Positions 11,654-25,000 of a stretch of 64,000 nucleotides of DNA are shown one piece after another. Numbering within the stretch: the stretch's first letter is position 1; the number at the start of each line of letters is the position of its first letter. Origin of the DNA: Dioscorea cayenensis subsp. rotundata. Taxonomy: Eukaryota > Streptophyta > Magnoliopsida > Dioscoreales > Dioscoreaceae. The notes beneath the pieces are model-generated. The model was not told where the DNA came from. It ran no database searches and saw nothing but the letters and a program-made list of their open reading frames with translations. The stretch covers positions 3,249,928 to 3,313,927 of the forward strand of contig NC_052487.1 in NCBI RefSeq assembly GCF_009730915.1. The letters are read 5' to 3'. Made by a program: the position numbers and the translations under genes.

Positions 11654-13742
11654 TTACTTTTGTTGAATTGCACTAAACAAATCCTTGATTGGACGTCTTG
11701 GGCCATCGGAGCGTGAAACAATCTCAACAACTTTAAAATAAGACTCGGGGCAGAGAATTGCTTCAACAGCAACTTCTGCAACCTGATCTCTAGATACAGA
11801 ACCCTCATAAAGAGTATCCTGCAAAACACATTCAAAGAAAGAGAGTAACAAATTAAAAGAAAGAAAAAAAGTCATCTGCATATGTAGCTGCAGATAAAAC
11901 AAAGGCACTAGGTCAATTATCAACATTGTTACCTCTGGCTCCATGATTATATTTCCACTAGGTGGATCATCTCGCAGTCCACCTGGCCTTATAATTGTGT
12001 AATTAATGCCGGACTTTCTAATATATTGCTCTGCCTGTAGCTTTGCTATCAAAGTAAGTCCAAACGCGTTGAGAAGCACGTAAGCCGGGTTAAGGATTTG
12101 ACCCATTGCAGCCCCATTTACCAAAATGGAACTTATAAGTATAAACCTTTTCACCCCAATCTTGCGACATGCTTCAACAAGGTTTACAGTACCAAAATTG
12201 TCAACCTGCATTACAAGGCATTTAAGTTACTGAGTCACAAGAAAAATGCTGATGGAATTGGAATCTAAAAAAACCTGGCACGAAGAAGAATTAATGAGAT
12301 TACATTTTAATATCCAAATTTTAAATATAAAAAAGGCTGCCAGGAGAATATGATAGTACACTAAAACATTTCAGCCATTACTAACAACATTATTTTCCAT
12401 ACATGCCCAGTTAAGTTAAAATGATGAGTGAGGTTAATCATGGGGCCACAAACAGTAACTCAAATATTCAATTACTTAATAAATAAAAGTCAACAGAAAA
12501 TCTAAACCTAGAAGAGAATAGAACTCAAGGTTAACAAAAACAAAACTGTTGCAATTTTATTAGCACACTGCACTAAATCAAGCATAAGTGATTTGCACGA
12601 TGATCATATCTTAATGATTCAAAGTCCAAACTTTGAAGGAACCACGTAAACAAGAAAACCTATCATCAGCATAATCTGAAAACCTAAAGATCACGATGAT
12701 CTTCAAGTAAATTATAATTTGTAGCCTCTTTCCAAGTGCATGCTTTTTCAAGACCTGATGCTCCATGATAAGTTTCATAAATTTTCTACATCTTGTAAAA
12801 TCCTTTTAACACTAATACAATCCTGAGATGTTAATCTTACATTTCCTAACACTATGTATTACAATTGTAATATTGTACACTAAAAGATCAAAGCAATACA
12901 TTGAGCATTTGTACCTGTGAGAATTAAAAATCACACAATGCATGTAGGATTAGAACTAGTAAACTCTTACATGAATCAAGTGTCTTATGAACTGAGTTAC
13001 CAACCAAAGAGAAATGATTGTATGACTTGCAGTAGCTAATTCATAACACATTTTACTCATCAACAAAACATATGTATAAATTCCACAACATTTGAATGCA
13101 ATGAGTTGAAAATACCAAACAAACAACCCCAAACAGAGGAGGAAAAAGAGTCATTAAACCTTCCAAGGCGCAAAGACATCCCACGAGTACCGAAATCCCG
13201 TGGTACATATCACAGCTTCAGCATCACCAATGGCTTCCACTAACTTCTCCGATCCCTCAGTAACATCAGCCTTCACCTGTAAAAAAATTTCAAACTCACA
13301 ACACATCAGACATGAAAACCAAACCAAAAATCCAGATAAAATTCCTCATGTCTCCACTCACAATATCCAAACTAGAACCTAAAGGCAAACTTATCCTCGC
13401 CTTCTCCAAATCAAGAGCACCAGCCCTAACAGCAAAACCCTTAGCCAGCAACTGCTCAACAATCTTCTTCCCCGTTCTTCCTGTAGAACCAGCAACAAAA
13501 ACCTTCTTTTTCCCATCATCTGATGAAGCCCCCATCTCCGCGCTTGTGCTCGCTGAATCCATCTGAGAAGCAGCAACAAGAGCCAATGGTAAGCAATATG
13601 ATCGGAGAAACCGAGAGGAATGGGGTGAGAATGCTTGATTTGATACCTGGGAAGCTGAAATGGAAGAAGAGAAGAGATTTCTTGCTAGGGTTTTGAGAGC
13701 CGTGTGCGGAGGAGAAGGGACTCTGAGGAAAGACACCGCCAT
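11654..13742 (-). CDS. Chloroplast NAD(P)-binding atypical SDR (At2g34460-like)
   Basis: Four exons: 13362-13742, 13160-13276, 11933-12205, 11654-11818. All have GT-AG junctions and encode 311 aa. Residues 1-60 are Ser/Arg/Leu-rich with almost no acidic residues, as in a plastid transit peptide. The Rossmann glycine motif GSTGRTG is at residues 85-91, preceded by VFVA and followed by KKIVEQLLAKGF. Later come ICTTGF, VDNFGTVNLVEACRK, RFILISSI and YTIIRPGGLRDDP, all typical of the atypical NAD(P)-binding SDR fold (NmrA/TIC62-like). The C-terminus SRDQVAEVAVEAIL matches the plant chloroplast protein encoded by At2g34460 closely. The exact reaction is not evident from sequence; the family includes plastid dehydrogenases/reductases. 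Intron 2 (12206-13159) is long and AT-rich. The gene shares a ~1-kb upstream region with the divergent COG0523 gene. Confidence 0.88.
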
Positions 13743-14601
13743 TAACGTCCCACGAAGACGAAGCTCTGAAGTGGATCACGTTTATTTACAGTGGTCTCGT
13801 GGAGTTTTTTATCCGAAAATGGAAAAAAAAGAGTTTTTGCACAGGTACCCCCACATCTTTTTGAATTTAAATGTTTGGTGTTTTACCCCCTTTATATTGA
13901 TGCCTAAATAGTAAATAAGTAATTCATTTGAATAATCTGGAAGAAAAAAAATACTTAAATTGATAAATTGAAACTTTTGAATTACGGACTAAATATATTT
14001 AAATTATATAGTTGCTAATATTATTTACCCTACATTGTAATTTGTAATATTTATGTTGATCACTGTAATTTTAAAATATTTATTATCTTTTTATACATCC
14101 TTAAGTTTTATTGAAACATTTATTATCATAAATATTACAAAAAAAGCTACATGCCATGTCAATTGCCATGTTTGATTTTTTAATTTTTTAATTTTTTTAG
14201 TTGATGATTTCTGTTTTGTACTTCAGTTAATGATATAATTAAAAAAATTACAAAAAATTAGAAAACATGTTGATGTAGACAAACATGGATATCAATGGAC
14301 TTTTGACCTATTGGTATCGGATCCATTCTCTAAGTTCTTATTTTGGAGAGATCCAAAATCAAAATCTAAACAATGTGAGGGCATGATATTGTTGAGCTTA
14401 CGGATATGCTCCACATCAGTGCATTACTGACTATTAATCTTAAAATAAGGATGGTCTAATATAAAAGAAAAAACAAGCACATGCTAATAAATAATTTCAT
14501 CAAAACATAAAAAAATCATATTAAATATTTGGAAATTATATATTGAAATAAATATTACAGTAAAATTTAAAGATGAATAGATTGGTGCCTTTAAACAAAA
14601 A

Positions 14602-14643
<42 letters not shown>

Positions 14644-14766
14644 AAGAAATTTTATAAGGGTGTGTATATAATTTCTCAATCCTACAGGGTGTATTTGTAA
14701 ATTTAACCAGTGTTCACTTTCCGTTGAGAAGTTCTCTCACACCTTCGATAGAGAGAAAGAGCATCA
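13743..14766. other. Divergent promoter region between SDR and COG0523 genes
   Basis: AT-rich with an A run followed by a TA microsatellite at about 14596-14638. No open frame with a recognisable product. Confidence 0.5.
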
Positions 14767-17700
14767 ATGGAGGGCAACGAGATGAGCGTGGCGTTCGAGA
14801 ACCGCACGTTCAACCGGCGCTCCGCCCTGGGCGGCGGTCGGATGGCCTGCACCCTAGTGACGGGCTTCCTCGGCAGCGGCAAGACCACGCTTCTCCGCCA
14901 TATCCTCGACAACCGTGGTGATCTCCGCATCGCCGTGCTTGTCAACGAGTTCGCCGGCTCCGACGTTGATTCCCTCCTCCTTGACTCTTCCCGCATCAAT
15001 TCCGCTTTCAATCTTTCCACTGTTGCTCTCACGCATGGTCTTTCCAAACCCTTGCTTCGTCTTCTTGATACTTGTCTCTAATTTCTCTGATTTGTTGTTA
15101 GGTTGTGCTTGTTGTGATGTGAAGGGGCCGTTTAGGGATGCCTTGCAGCGGATCGTTGATAGCAAGCATAACTTCGATTGTCTGCTTATCGAGGTCTTTT
15201 AGTTTCAAGCTCGTCTCCTATGTTTCATTTATTGCAAGTCGTTTCATAATTTTCGTGAAAAGTTTATAGCTAGATATTCCTTCAGGAACACATTTGTAGG
15301 TTGGTTTCGAGGAAAAATGTTTCTTTTATTTTTTTTGTTATGAATTTTGAACTCTGCTTCTCTTCCTGAAGTTCACATGTGATATATTGATATGCTATGA
15401 AAAGGGATGAAATTCAACTTTAAAGCATTGTTTTAGTATCTAAAGTTTTTCTGTTGCATCGAATTGCTTACTGTTGAGTTGTGTATGATTTTTATGCATC
15501 AAATTTGTCATGTAGACTTCTGGGTTGGCAAGACCAGATATGTTTGTGGCACAACTGGAAGAAGTAGGCATACATTTGGATCTCACCATCACTGTGGTTG
15601 ATGCTGAGTCACTTGATAAGGTTGTAAAAATTGATATTGTGAAGAAGCAGTTGGAGCATGTGGATCTTGTGTTATTAAACAAGTATGCTTTCTGAATATG
15701 GCATTTTCATGGTTGAGACATTATGCTTGGTGGAGTTGAGATCATTGTAGTAACATGTGTTATATTTTTATTTAGCATGATACTTCCCCAATCTATATAC
15801 TGTTCTTGTGTTTTGCAAGATATTTTCTGCCCAAAATGTTGCTAAATAGAAGATTGTTTAGTAGACATGTATCTAGAAGAGAAGCTCCTTGCACTGATAA
15901 AATTTATGGGTGAACCTTATAGATTTGATAGGAAGGCCATTTCCTATCAAATCTATAGCCCCTGGTGGACAAGTTCCTTTCAAAGCTCCTTGCACTGATA
16001 AATTTTATAAAGTGAACCTTATAGATTGTTAGGAAGGTCACTTTCTGCCATCAGCCTATGGTGGACAAGTTCGAATGCAAAGTTATCACACGGAGCATGC
16101 CAGGCTTAAGGAACTTATATAATTGTCTTGATGACAGCAGAAATCTATAGCCCTTGCTTCATACATTCCCATGACATTGACCCAGAACACACTTGTACAA
16201 ATTGTTTTTCACTTCAATGATTAGCTTAAATTAATTTCTGTTTGATTATGAAGTAATATTTGGCTGCTAAATTTTAGATATGTGAACTGCCAAATATTGT
16301 CAAACTTGTGGTTCTCAAGTGCCTTTCATCCATATGTTATTACAATATTGGAGGATTACATTTTCTTGTGCTTACACAATCACCAAAAAGAAGAAAAACC
16401 TTTGATGTCTTATTTAATTTTTGAAATAAAATTTGACCTCTTGCTTTTTTTCTTTTTGTATCAACTATTCATGAAATGAAGATAAATTCTATACTTAAAT
16501 GAAAATTGTGTTTGATCTCTTGCAGATGTGATTTAGCTACACTGGGACAGATCTCTGATGCAGAAGACATATTAGAAAGGCTAACAGGGAATGCCAAGGT
16601 TGTTCGATCTCAGTTTTGTAAGGTTCCTTTAGATCTTGTGATCGACTGTAGTAAAATTGAAGCTCTAAGTCTTCCTGAGGAAGAATGCAACAGTGTTTTG
16701 CCAGTCCTTTCTCATGAAGCTTTGCCTAAAATGAGGTTCCGGAGAAATGTGTTTGGCAACACTTCAGTGGCAGTTTCTTCTCTTAACAACACCAGCAACC
16801 ACCCTGCTGTATCTAGTGATAAAAACAACGCTGATGATTCGGGAAGTGGTATGACATATGGCATATAAATTTCCTTGAAAATAAACATGTGGCTTGGTCT
16901 GAACATGTGTTCTGCAAATTGGCCAGCAAAGATCTTTGGTTTTAGTTACTTATCTTTTTCTTCCATGATCTGAAATATATGAGATACAAAGTGATGGCAC
17001 TGCTGAACTTTTAGTTACTTTATTGTCTATAAGATTCTCTGTGACAAGTTATTCATCGCTGCAACCTTGTTTTCTTTTACACACACACACACAAAAAGAA
17101 TTTCAGAACTAGCTAACAAGTATTTTAGCTGCATTGATCTGAATTTTGCCAGACATAAAATTCTGTAGCCTTGGTGTATCCTACATAATTGGCACTATCT
17201 TAATATCACATACTTGAGTCCTTTCATGGGAAAACTAGGGCCAAGAAATCATGCATTAAATTTCATGATATTTTTTGAGCTCAAGGCACAAGAGACATCA
17301 CTCGTGCTACCAATGAATCTGCATCACTTTCAAGAAGGCATACCACTATTTGGCATGGTGCAAAATGTCTTCATTTCAGTTGCTGAGTTTTTTTGACTCC
17401 CTTTTGCTTTTAGGTTTGTCACATGGGGAATTCTTTTCATCTGTTACATTTCAAAGTGAGGTTCCCTTGTCTTTGGCCATGTTTCAATCTGAAGTCCTGC
17501 CAAGGATGAGAAACTCATGCAGGCTTCTTAGAGCTAAAGGCATTATATGGTTTGCTGAGGATAGGTAAATCTTTCTTTTATTTTAACTTGCTATCTTGGC
17601 TTTGAGCATCAAGATTATAATATTGAAGTATCTGAGACGGTAGAGAAAAAGTCAAATTCTTGTTGGAGAATGTCATTTTGGAAACCTGTCTATATGAGAT

Positions 17701-20700
17701 CAATAATTTTGAATGAATGACTGCAATTTTGGGAATCACAGTCTTCCTCATTGTGCTTATCCACTTTGTTATGATCTTTTCTGTTTGATTCAATTATTTC
17801 TGCAGCCATGCAAATTGCATTGCCATTCATGGAATCAATTTCTAACTGCATCAATCTGTTTCTAGGTTTGTTGAATATTGACTAAGGATGCTGCTCATCT
17901 TTATTTCATTTCAGAGGAACCCGCTTTGTTTTCCAGTGGAGTGGGGTTAAAAGGATAGAAGCTGTTAGTGGACAGCCTTGGGATACTGTGCCAAAATCTT
18001 GTCTTGTACTCATTGGAATCGATAGTTCTGAACTTGAAGATATCTTTGTGTGCCTATCAAGGTCAACTGATCCTCCTAAAATATTTTTGGATGGCGGTCT
18101 TGCTAAAGAATATGCTAGACAATTCTTCCAGTTGATTTCAAAAGATGGAAGATTTAAGGTAGAAATCAATTAAAGTTTTCATTATTTGTTACTGAAGCAC
18201 ATCCATTCTCTATTGATGTTATTTCAAGAATTTTTGATTTTGGGAATTTGTTGGAATGAAAAGAGGTAGGAGTTTTTATTTCAAGATTCAAGGTAGGAAT
18301 TTTTTATTTTTGGAATTTGTTGGAATGAAAAGAGGTCTGGAAACTGGACCTGTCGAAGTGTATAAAATAAAGAAATAGATCTTTAAAGGTATGAATTAGA
18401 TTAATAGCCTTTCATATTCATTACTTTGTGACATAGGGGTGAATGATCTTCATGGGATGGTGTCCATCAAGTCAATGAATTTTGTAGAAAATTTCAGAAG
18501 AAGTGAAATGTTCCTAAAATTCGAGGGAATTGAGGAATATAACACATACTCTTGCTAATAAAGAAGTTTCTCGATAGGTTTCTTTGTAATGATGGACCTC
18601 TTTGTAAGGCTCAAGACTCAGTTTTTACCACTTTTGTTCTGTTGAAATTCATTCTGAAAGAAAATAATTGTGGGAAGATTTCGTAAGCTAGATAACCTTT
18701 GTCTATTTGAATTAATCTTTATTGACTTTTCAGTTTTACTAAAGAATGTTCCAACCTGCATACAGACCTTCTTGCCCAAACACATGAAGCTTACTTTTTT
18801 GTGCATTTGTATCACTGAGCTTGTGCTATATTCAGGAAGGATATAATCAGGACACGGCATGTCTTTGGGATGTCAAAGCGAGTTATTTCATATCTTGGCG
18901 CAACATTCTGTAATATATTAGTGACAATGATCAGAATCTTGACAGAATATTTATTCGTGTAATATAGATGTTTTGTGTTTATAGTTTTATTTTGCTTGTT
19001 TTTGTAGTCCCAAAAGATGTTTTAGCATGCATAAGACGATATTTTATCTAGGAACAGTTTGGATTAGACTCATGATCTCTGAGTTTTCTGCTAACAATTA
19101 CAAATAACTTACTAGAACTATCTGATTTCATGCTGTATTTTATTTATTTAGTTATATTATTGTTTTCATGTGTGAAAGATTTATACCACTTTTTTTTTTT
19201 TTTGTGAGGAAGTGCCTTTCTTCATTTTCTTATTTGTAACAATTTAGATGGAGCCTGAGGTTTGTAACGTTTGTGAATCTTTACATTTTGGAAGTTTGTT
19301 AGTATATTTACTATGTAGAAGTTTTTTGTGATTATTTTGCAGGAGCCATCTCTTGAGAAGGAACCTCTTGTGATATTTGGTGTGAAAGGTTCACCCTTGC
19401 GTGGAATAAAAGAGGTAAATGATTACTGGACATTTTCTTTCAAGCCCATTGTTTATGATTTATGATCATGCTTGCCTTATCAGATATTGGATAGTGTTCA
19501 CCTTCTTTGCGAGAGCATGATGCATTCTTGAACATCATAAATTGAAAGCCTTTTTACAGTATGGAATACAACTATTTTAACCTATTTTTTATTTTAACAT
19601 CCATGTCCCATAGCCATATTTGACATGCTTTGGATTTATCAATCATTTGTTTGTTTAAACTGTATATATCTAGAGCCCATGGTCTATGGAAACTATAGAT
19701 TGTTTGTTTTATTTAAATAATTAACATTTCTTTAAATGTATCACAAAATTTGAATAGCTATATCTATCTGCCTTTTGTTCTCATGGATTTCCTGGTCCCT
19801 TTTTTGAGCACCATTACAGTCTCAACTCAGTGGAGCTTTGATGCGAATTGTAAATGCTAAAGGAAATATCTTCCTAACGGCCACTACCTCTGCCGAAGGT
19901 AATTGTCTCATTGTTTTGATTTCAATTTCTCTTCACTTTAAAGCAACAATGTTTGATAACTTTGGCTAGGCGTATAAGATTGTTCATACTGAATTTTTTG
20001 CAAGTTTGTTCATAGTTGATCCATTTTCCTGAAAATCCATTAAACTTTGTTTTCAGAATACAATTTGCAGCTCTTTTTTGATGGGGTTTCCGACCCTCAG
20101 AAAGCGTGGGATGAAGTTCGATTGGCTGCCAGCGCAGTCATATCCAAGCTTTGTAAAAACTTTTGCCCCTGCAGGTAATTTCCAAATTTAATTAATTTAT
20201 ACAAGATACGTCAAAATTTGTTCTTCCATGCTGTGACTACGTCATATAAGTTATAATTAAGGTTTTCTTCATATAACTTAAAACCTTCACTTGATCTGTA
20301 GATACCTCAGTGGGTTGGGAACATTCTTCCAAAATGTTTTCTGACATAATTAGATTGATTTCTTTTTCCCTTCAGAAACTATACCTGATGTGGTCTTATT
20401 CTTTCGATATAGACAATTAAGACTAGGGGATCCAATTCTTACCCCCAAACATCATAAAAATTTAAGAAGACATCATATTAAACATCATGGCAATGCTAAA
20501 ATTTATGATAAACCATAGCAATTAAAGCAAATGCTTCAATTCCTATCATAAACATTTTATTGTTACCTTTATTCACTTCTCTTCAAATTCAAGATTATAC
20601 GCTTGGCTCAAGCCTTTTAGTGTCATTTTCTATTTCTAATTCAAATTGTTGACATATTTCACACCTCTCTGAGGGTTCTAAACTAGGGAGGTACTTACAA

Positions 20701-20954
20701 TAACAGTAAAGATTTTAAAGAATTATATCTAATTATGGAGAGAAAAGGAAGTTCTTTGCAAGAACAGATCCTTTCCATTATCTTTAGAAAATATTTGTTA
20801 AACTGTGTCATAATGATGGAAGAGCATAAAAAAAATCAATACTAAAGTGTTTCTTCACCACTGGGTCTTTTAAATTTTAAATTTTAAATTTTGATGTATT
20901 TGTTTTGTGTGAACATTTATTTTCAGGTCAGATCTTGCTGCTCATGTCCATTAG
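14767..20954 (+). CDS. COG0523/CobW-family P-loop GTPase (putative metallochaperone)
   Basis: Nine exons: 14767-15037, 15102-15193, 15516-15682, 16526-16848, 17414-17564, 17915-18158, 19343-19414, 19820-19898, 20057-20174, plus a short terminal exon 20927-20954 (ten coding segments in all). They encode 514 aa. The Walker A motif GFLGSGKTT is at residues 33-41, VNEFAG follows at about 59, the metal-binding CxCC motif (Gly-Cys-Ala-Cys-Cys) is at 91-95, ETSGLARP at about 121, and the G4 motif Asn-Lys-Cys-Asp at 176-179. The C-terminal half carries the CobW C-terminal domain (WFAEDR, then RFVFQWSG). Family members are GTP-dependent metal (often zinc) inserters. Here residues 187-290 include an insert rich in Ser/Asn. 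No clear transit peptide is visible, so a cytosolic location is inferred. It is distinct from the shorter At1g26520-type and the PTAC17-type proteins. Confidence 0.85.
15892..16075 (+). repeat. Two-copy ~91-bp tandem repeat with hairpin inside intron 3
   Basis: AAGCTCCTTGCACTGATAAA recurs at 15892 and 15983, each followed by a related stretch containing TGAACCTTATAGATT and GGTGGACAAGTTC. In the first copy a perfect 17-base inverted repeat (15918-15934 against 15941-15957, 6-base loop) is present. Confidence 0.7.
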
Positions 20955-21356
20955 GCAGTAATTTTCCTTCTTAGACTGATCGGAGGCACCAGGTTTAGGC
21001 AAGAAGATAAGTTCTAATTTTATTGCAGGCTTTTGGTCTAATGATGTATGGTTTGCTTTTGCAATCTTATATTGAAGACATGTACCTGGCTGGCAGTGTG
21101 ACATAAGCAATATATATATATATATTTATGAATATAACAGTGTATCATGGTGAAGATAGGTTTTACCTTTTTACATATACTTTATTTTGATAAATATGGA
21201 CAAGCCACATGTTAGAGTCGGACATACATACATAAAAGGCTGAGCTCTGTAATACTTGCGGTTTTTACCTGCATTAGCTGGGATTTGAACCTGTCTTTTG
21301 AGCAGGATGAACATCTTATCTTGGCATATACAAGAGTGGGATGAACACCTTAGCTT

Positions 21357-21397
<41 letters not shown>

Positions 21398-21661
21398 TTT
21401 GTAAAGATGAAGGATCTGAATACAAAGTTAATTTTTATTTGGTTGGGGGCTAAGACTGTTGGGCTAAGTTAATTCTTTTTTGTAAATATTGGTTAGAGGG
21501 AAGTTTTTATTTGAGATAACTAAGATTTATTTAATTAATATTAATAAAATTTAAATGTTTGGAAATTAAAATAAAATGTTTATTGATATTAATTTTTTTA
21601 AAAGTAGGTATTAAATGTATTTATTTAAAAATAAAAATTTTATAAATATATATGTTTATAA
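20955..21661. other. Intergenic with tRNA-SINE-like fragment and TA microsatellite
   Basis: On the minus strand 21270-21360 reads as a tRNA-like sequence with a perfect box-B match GGTTCAAATCC (21284-21295) and a partly duplicated GCCAAG-TAAG-TGTTCATCC segment. TA runs follow at about 21112-21126 and 21362-21392. This is probably a SINE relic. No coding gene is seen. Confidence 0.4.
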
Positions 21662-22031
21662 TTTTTTTGATTGAGTACTAATCTTTGCTCTTATTTCAAT
21701 TTGAGTACTAATTTTTAAATTGTATTAAAATGAGCATTAATTTTAAATTTGATTACACCGATATGATATTTAGGGCTTTTGGGTTAGGATGCGATGCATT
21801 AATGTGGATGTTAGAATGCTTTTGTGGCTACTAATAATTTACATCATTTGCACCCATAGAAGGCATTATGTCAGCATTTTAATGTCCATGTCAATGCATT
21901 CTCACCGAAAAATCTCAAATGTCATGTTGGTGTAATTAAATTGAAAATTAGTGCTTATTTTGATATAAATTGAAAGTTAGTGATCAAATTGAACTAAGAC
22001 TAAAAGTTAATACTCAAAAAAAAAAAAAAAA
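21662..22031. mobile_element. Palindromic long-TIR MITE
   Basis: The first ~120 bases (GATTGAGTACTAATC..., AATGAGCATTAATTTT..., GATTACACC...) pair with the last ~120 bases in reverse orientation (GAGTATTAACTTTTAG..., AATAAGCACTAATTTTC..., AATTACACC...). The element is about 370 bp, mostly inverted repeat, with no open frame. The target duplication is unclear because both ends run into T/A tracts. Confidence 0.6.
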
Positions 22032-25000
22032 TCACCGGTATCTACCATTTCCCTTGAGATTTTGCAATAATGCACAAACTAAATGTGATTTTTTATTTAA
22101 AAAAACGTTGGTGGTGTTTGTTTCACCGGATTTGGAACTTCATGTAGTTAGAATTATAAAATCATTGAAAATTCTTTGTTTGTTTAGATGGATTTAAAAA
22201 AATCGAATTACAAAATCATTGAAAATTCTTAAAAAAGTCGAATTACAAAATCATTGAAAATTCTTTGTTTGTTTAGATGGATTTAAAAAAGTCAAAGGAG
22301 TTTGAACTCCAATGAAGTAAGGATTTGATGGATTTTGAACTACGTCCAATTTGGGCCTAGTTCTAAATGCGGGATTTTAATTTATAAAATATATCCACAT
22401 GATTGTCACAGTGAGGTTTAGATGTTTGTTATTTGATCATCATTATAGCCACTTATCAAATATATATGTAGCAAATATTCTGATTTTGTTAACAGTTTAA
22501 ATATATTTAAAAGTGTTAATTTAAATTTAAATCCTCTACAAATAATATCCAAACAATTATTTTAATTTTAAATTAAAAAATATATAGTTTTTTTTATCCT
22601 AAATTAGTTAATTTATCATTTTTAATTATTTAATTATTTTATTTTTTAAATGAAAATATGTTATGGATTATTCAAAAGAAGATATTTATTAATTTAATAT
22701 ATTTTTTTTATCATAAAATTACACAATATATGCTTAAAAATATTTTTTAGGGCTAAACTAAATTAGAGGGATAAGCATAATATATTTAACATAAATATTA
22801 GACAAATGAAATATATTTACTAAAAGATACTTATTTCTCTATGGTTTGATATTTTTAAAAATTATTTTATTGGTTATAAAAATATTTATATAAATTGAAC
22901 TAATACAACCAAAATTTAATAATAATAATAATAATATATATATATATATATATAATTTATAATTAATAAATACTACTTATCATTGAATATAAGGTAATCT
23001 TATCTTAGGTGACCATATACCAAATCCATATTTATAAATCTCTCCAACCAAACACAAAATTTTATAATCCAACATTCCAACTACATCAAACCATAAACTA
23101 GATTTAACACTCCTCATATTTTTAAATACAGTAATTACAACTACATTATAATTTGAAATCCATTGTATTTTTAACTACATTTAACCAAACGCTACCTTAA
23201 TAATTTTGAAATTTTTTATAAAAGTTGATTGCAGTTTTGCAAAAACAAAGTTTTTTTTTCTACAAATAGACGAGAAGCACCTTCCATATAAGAGAAGTAA
23301 AAAATGTTTATACAAATAGACGAGAAGCACCTTCCATATAAAAGAAATAAAAAATGTGTATAAACGTGAAATGCAACTGTAAATTTAGCAAGCATTTTAT
23401 ATTCTCATCTTGCGTAGATTTTGAGGTGGACAAAATTTTATGCAAGTTTTGCCTAAAAAAAAACCAGTAATTTTTAAATTTATTATAAAACTTTCCCGGG
23501 TTGTTCCTTCAAATTTCAGAAATATGATTTTAACCAAGTAAAATTCTTGGGTTATGTTGCAAAATCACAAATTGTTGAAAAACAACTCAGTTTGAAAAAT
23601 CTATATTTAAGGTATCATGGGCTAGCCAAACGGTAACTATTCGTGTTTATGATTGAGAGTCTCTAGATTATAATTCACATTTTGGGTTTTGTATAGAAAT
23701 TTTGTGTGAGGAATACCTCTAATTATTTTCTCCAGGGTTGCATGGCAGAGAGGTTAATGCTTAGTTTGATACACTTTCGTACTCGTTTATCCTTCGTTTT
23801 GTCGCTTGACTTCATCGGAAAAAAAAAAATTAATGTTTAATTTTCCAGGTCTGTTTTTGCAAAATCATACAACTTTATAGGATTTTGGCGTAAACCCAAT
23901 ATTTCCTTAATTTTATATTTAATTTTTTAGGAGTGTTTTTTTTGTAAAAATGCACAATTGCACGCCACTTTTGCGAACTCACCCTGCGTTTATTACCAAT
24001 TATTTCGGCGAAATCAATAACGTTTATTTGCCAAAGGATTCAAACTCTTCTTGCAAGGTGTCCGTGCATCCAGCTCCGGCGAACGGCCGCGGCCAGCACG
24101 TCCTCACGCTTCTCAAAACAAATATGCCCTAATTCCAATCCTGGTCAGTGCTATATGTGCGTATTCGGATCATTTGAGTTCATCTCGGCTTTTTTCTTAG
24201 CTTGTTTGATTGTGTTTGAGCTTTATTTGGGTACCAATCTTTTCCGCATTAATCGAAGTGTTTCAATTGAATTATGAATTTGAAATTTGATGATTGAATT
24301 TAGTTTGTAGTTTGTTCACTAATCAATTTCTGATCTTGAACTCATTTTGGTGTGGATTGTGGAATTTTTGTGAATGTGTGATTGAGATAATTATAGGGAA
24401 AGAAAGAGTCTTTTATCAAAATTTTTTTTTCCTTTTGGCTACTTATCATTGATCTTATTTTATTCACTCAACTATTTGCAAGGAAACAATTTTGCTGACA
24501 TGATTTTCATTTTCTTGTTCTGGATAAAGTTCTTATCTTGATTATTCCTTACTGCCATTCTGCGGTACCTTGGTATTTTCATTCTGGTGCTTAAACTTGA
24601 ATGCATCGCGTGATCATGCAAAGTGTTCTCTTCTTCATGATGGATGTCTTCCTTTTGTACTACTTGAATGAGAACCTTCATTAAAAGAATCAAATAACAA
24701 GTTTGTTTATATTTTATCCTATCATGGCTGCTGTTTATGGTTTTTGGGCTATTGCTTTATTGAGAACTTGCAAGAGAGGTGATTTATGATGTATGAATGC
24801 CACACAAAATATGCTCATCTTTTACGATTCCAGTTTGGAACACATGGATGAAAACTCAGCATTTGTGTGGTCAATTTAGTAAATTCTTATTGAGGAATGG
24901 ATGTGCATATAAGATCTGTACCGAGCTTGTTGGTGTATGTGTCAATTCTTTCTTTAGTTCATCTTTGTAGTTATGTCGCAACTGCATCCTAAATAGAAAA

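Noticed and set aside
23950-24132. 60-codon plus-strand frame with a GC-rich end
   Set aside because: No motif; the GC-rich part is shared with a non-coding patch at 36430, so it is more likely a leader or promoter than a protein.
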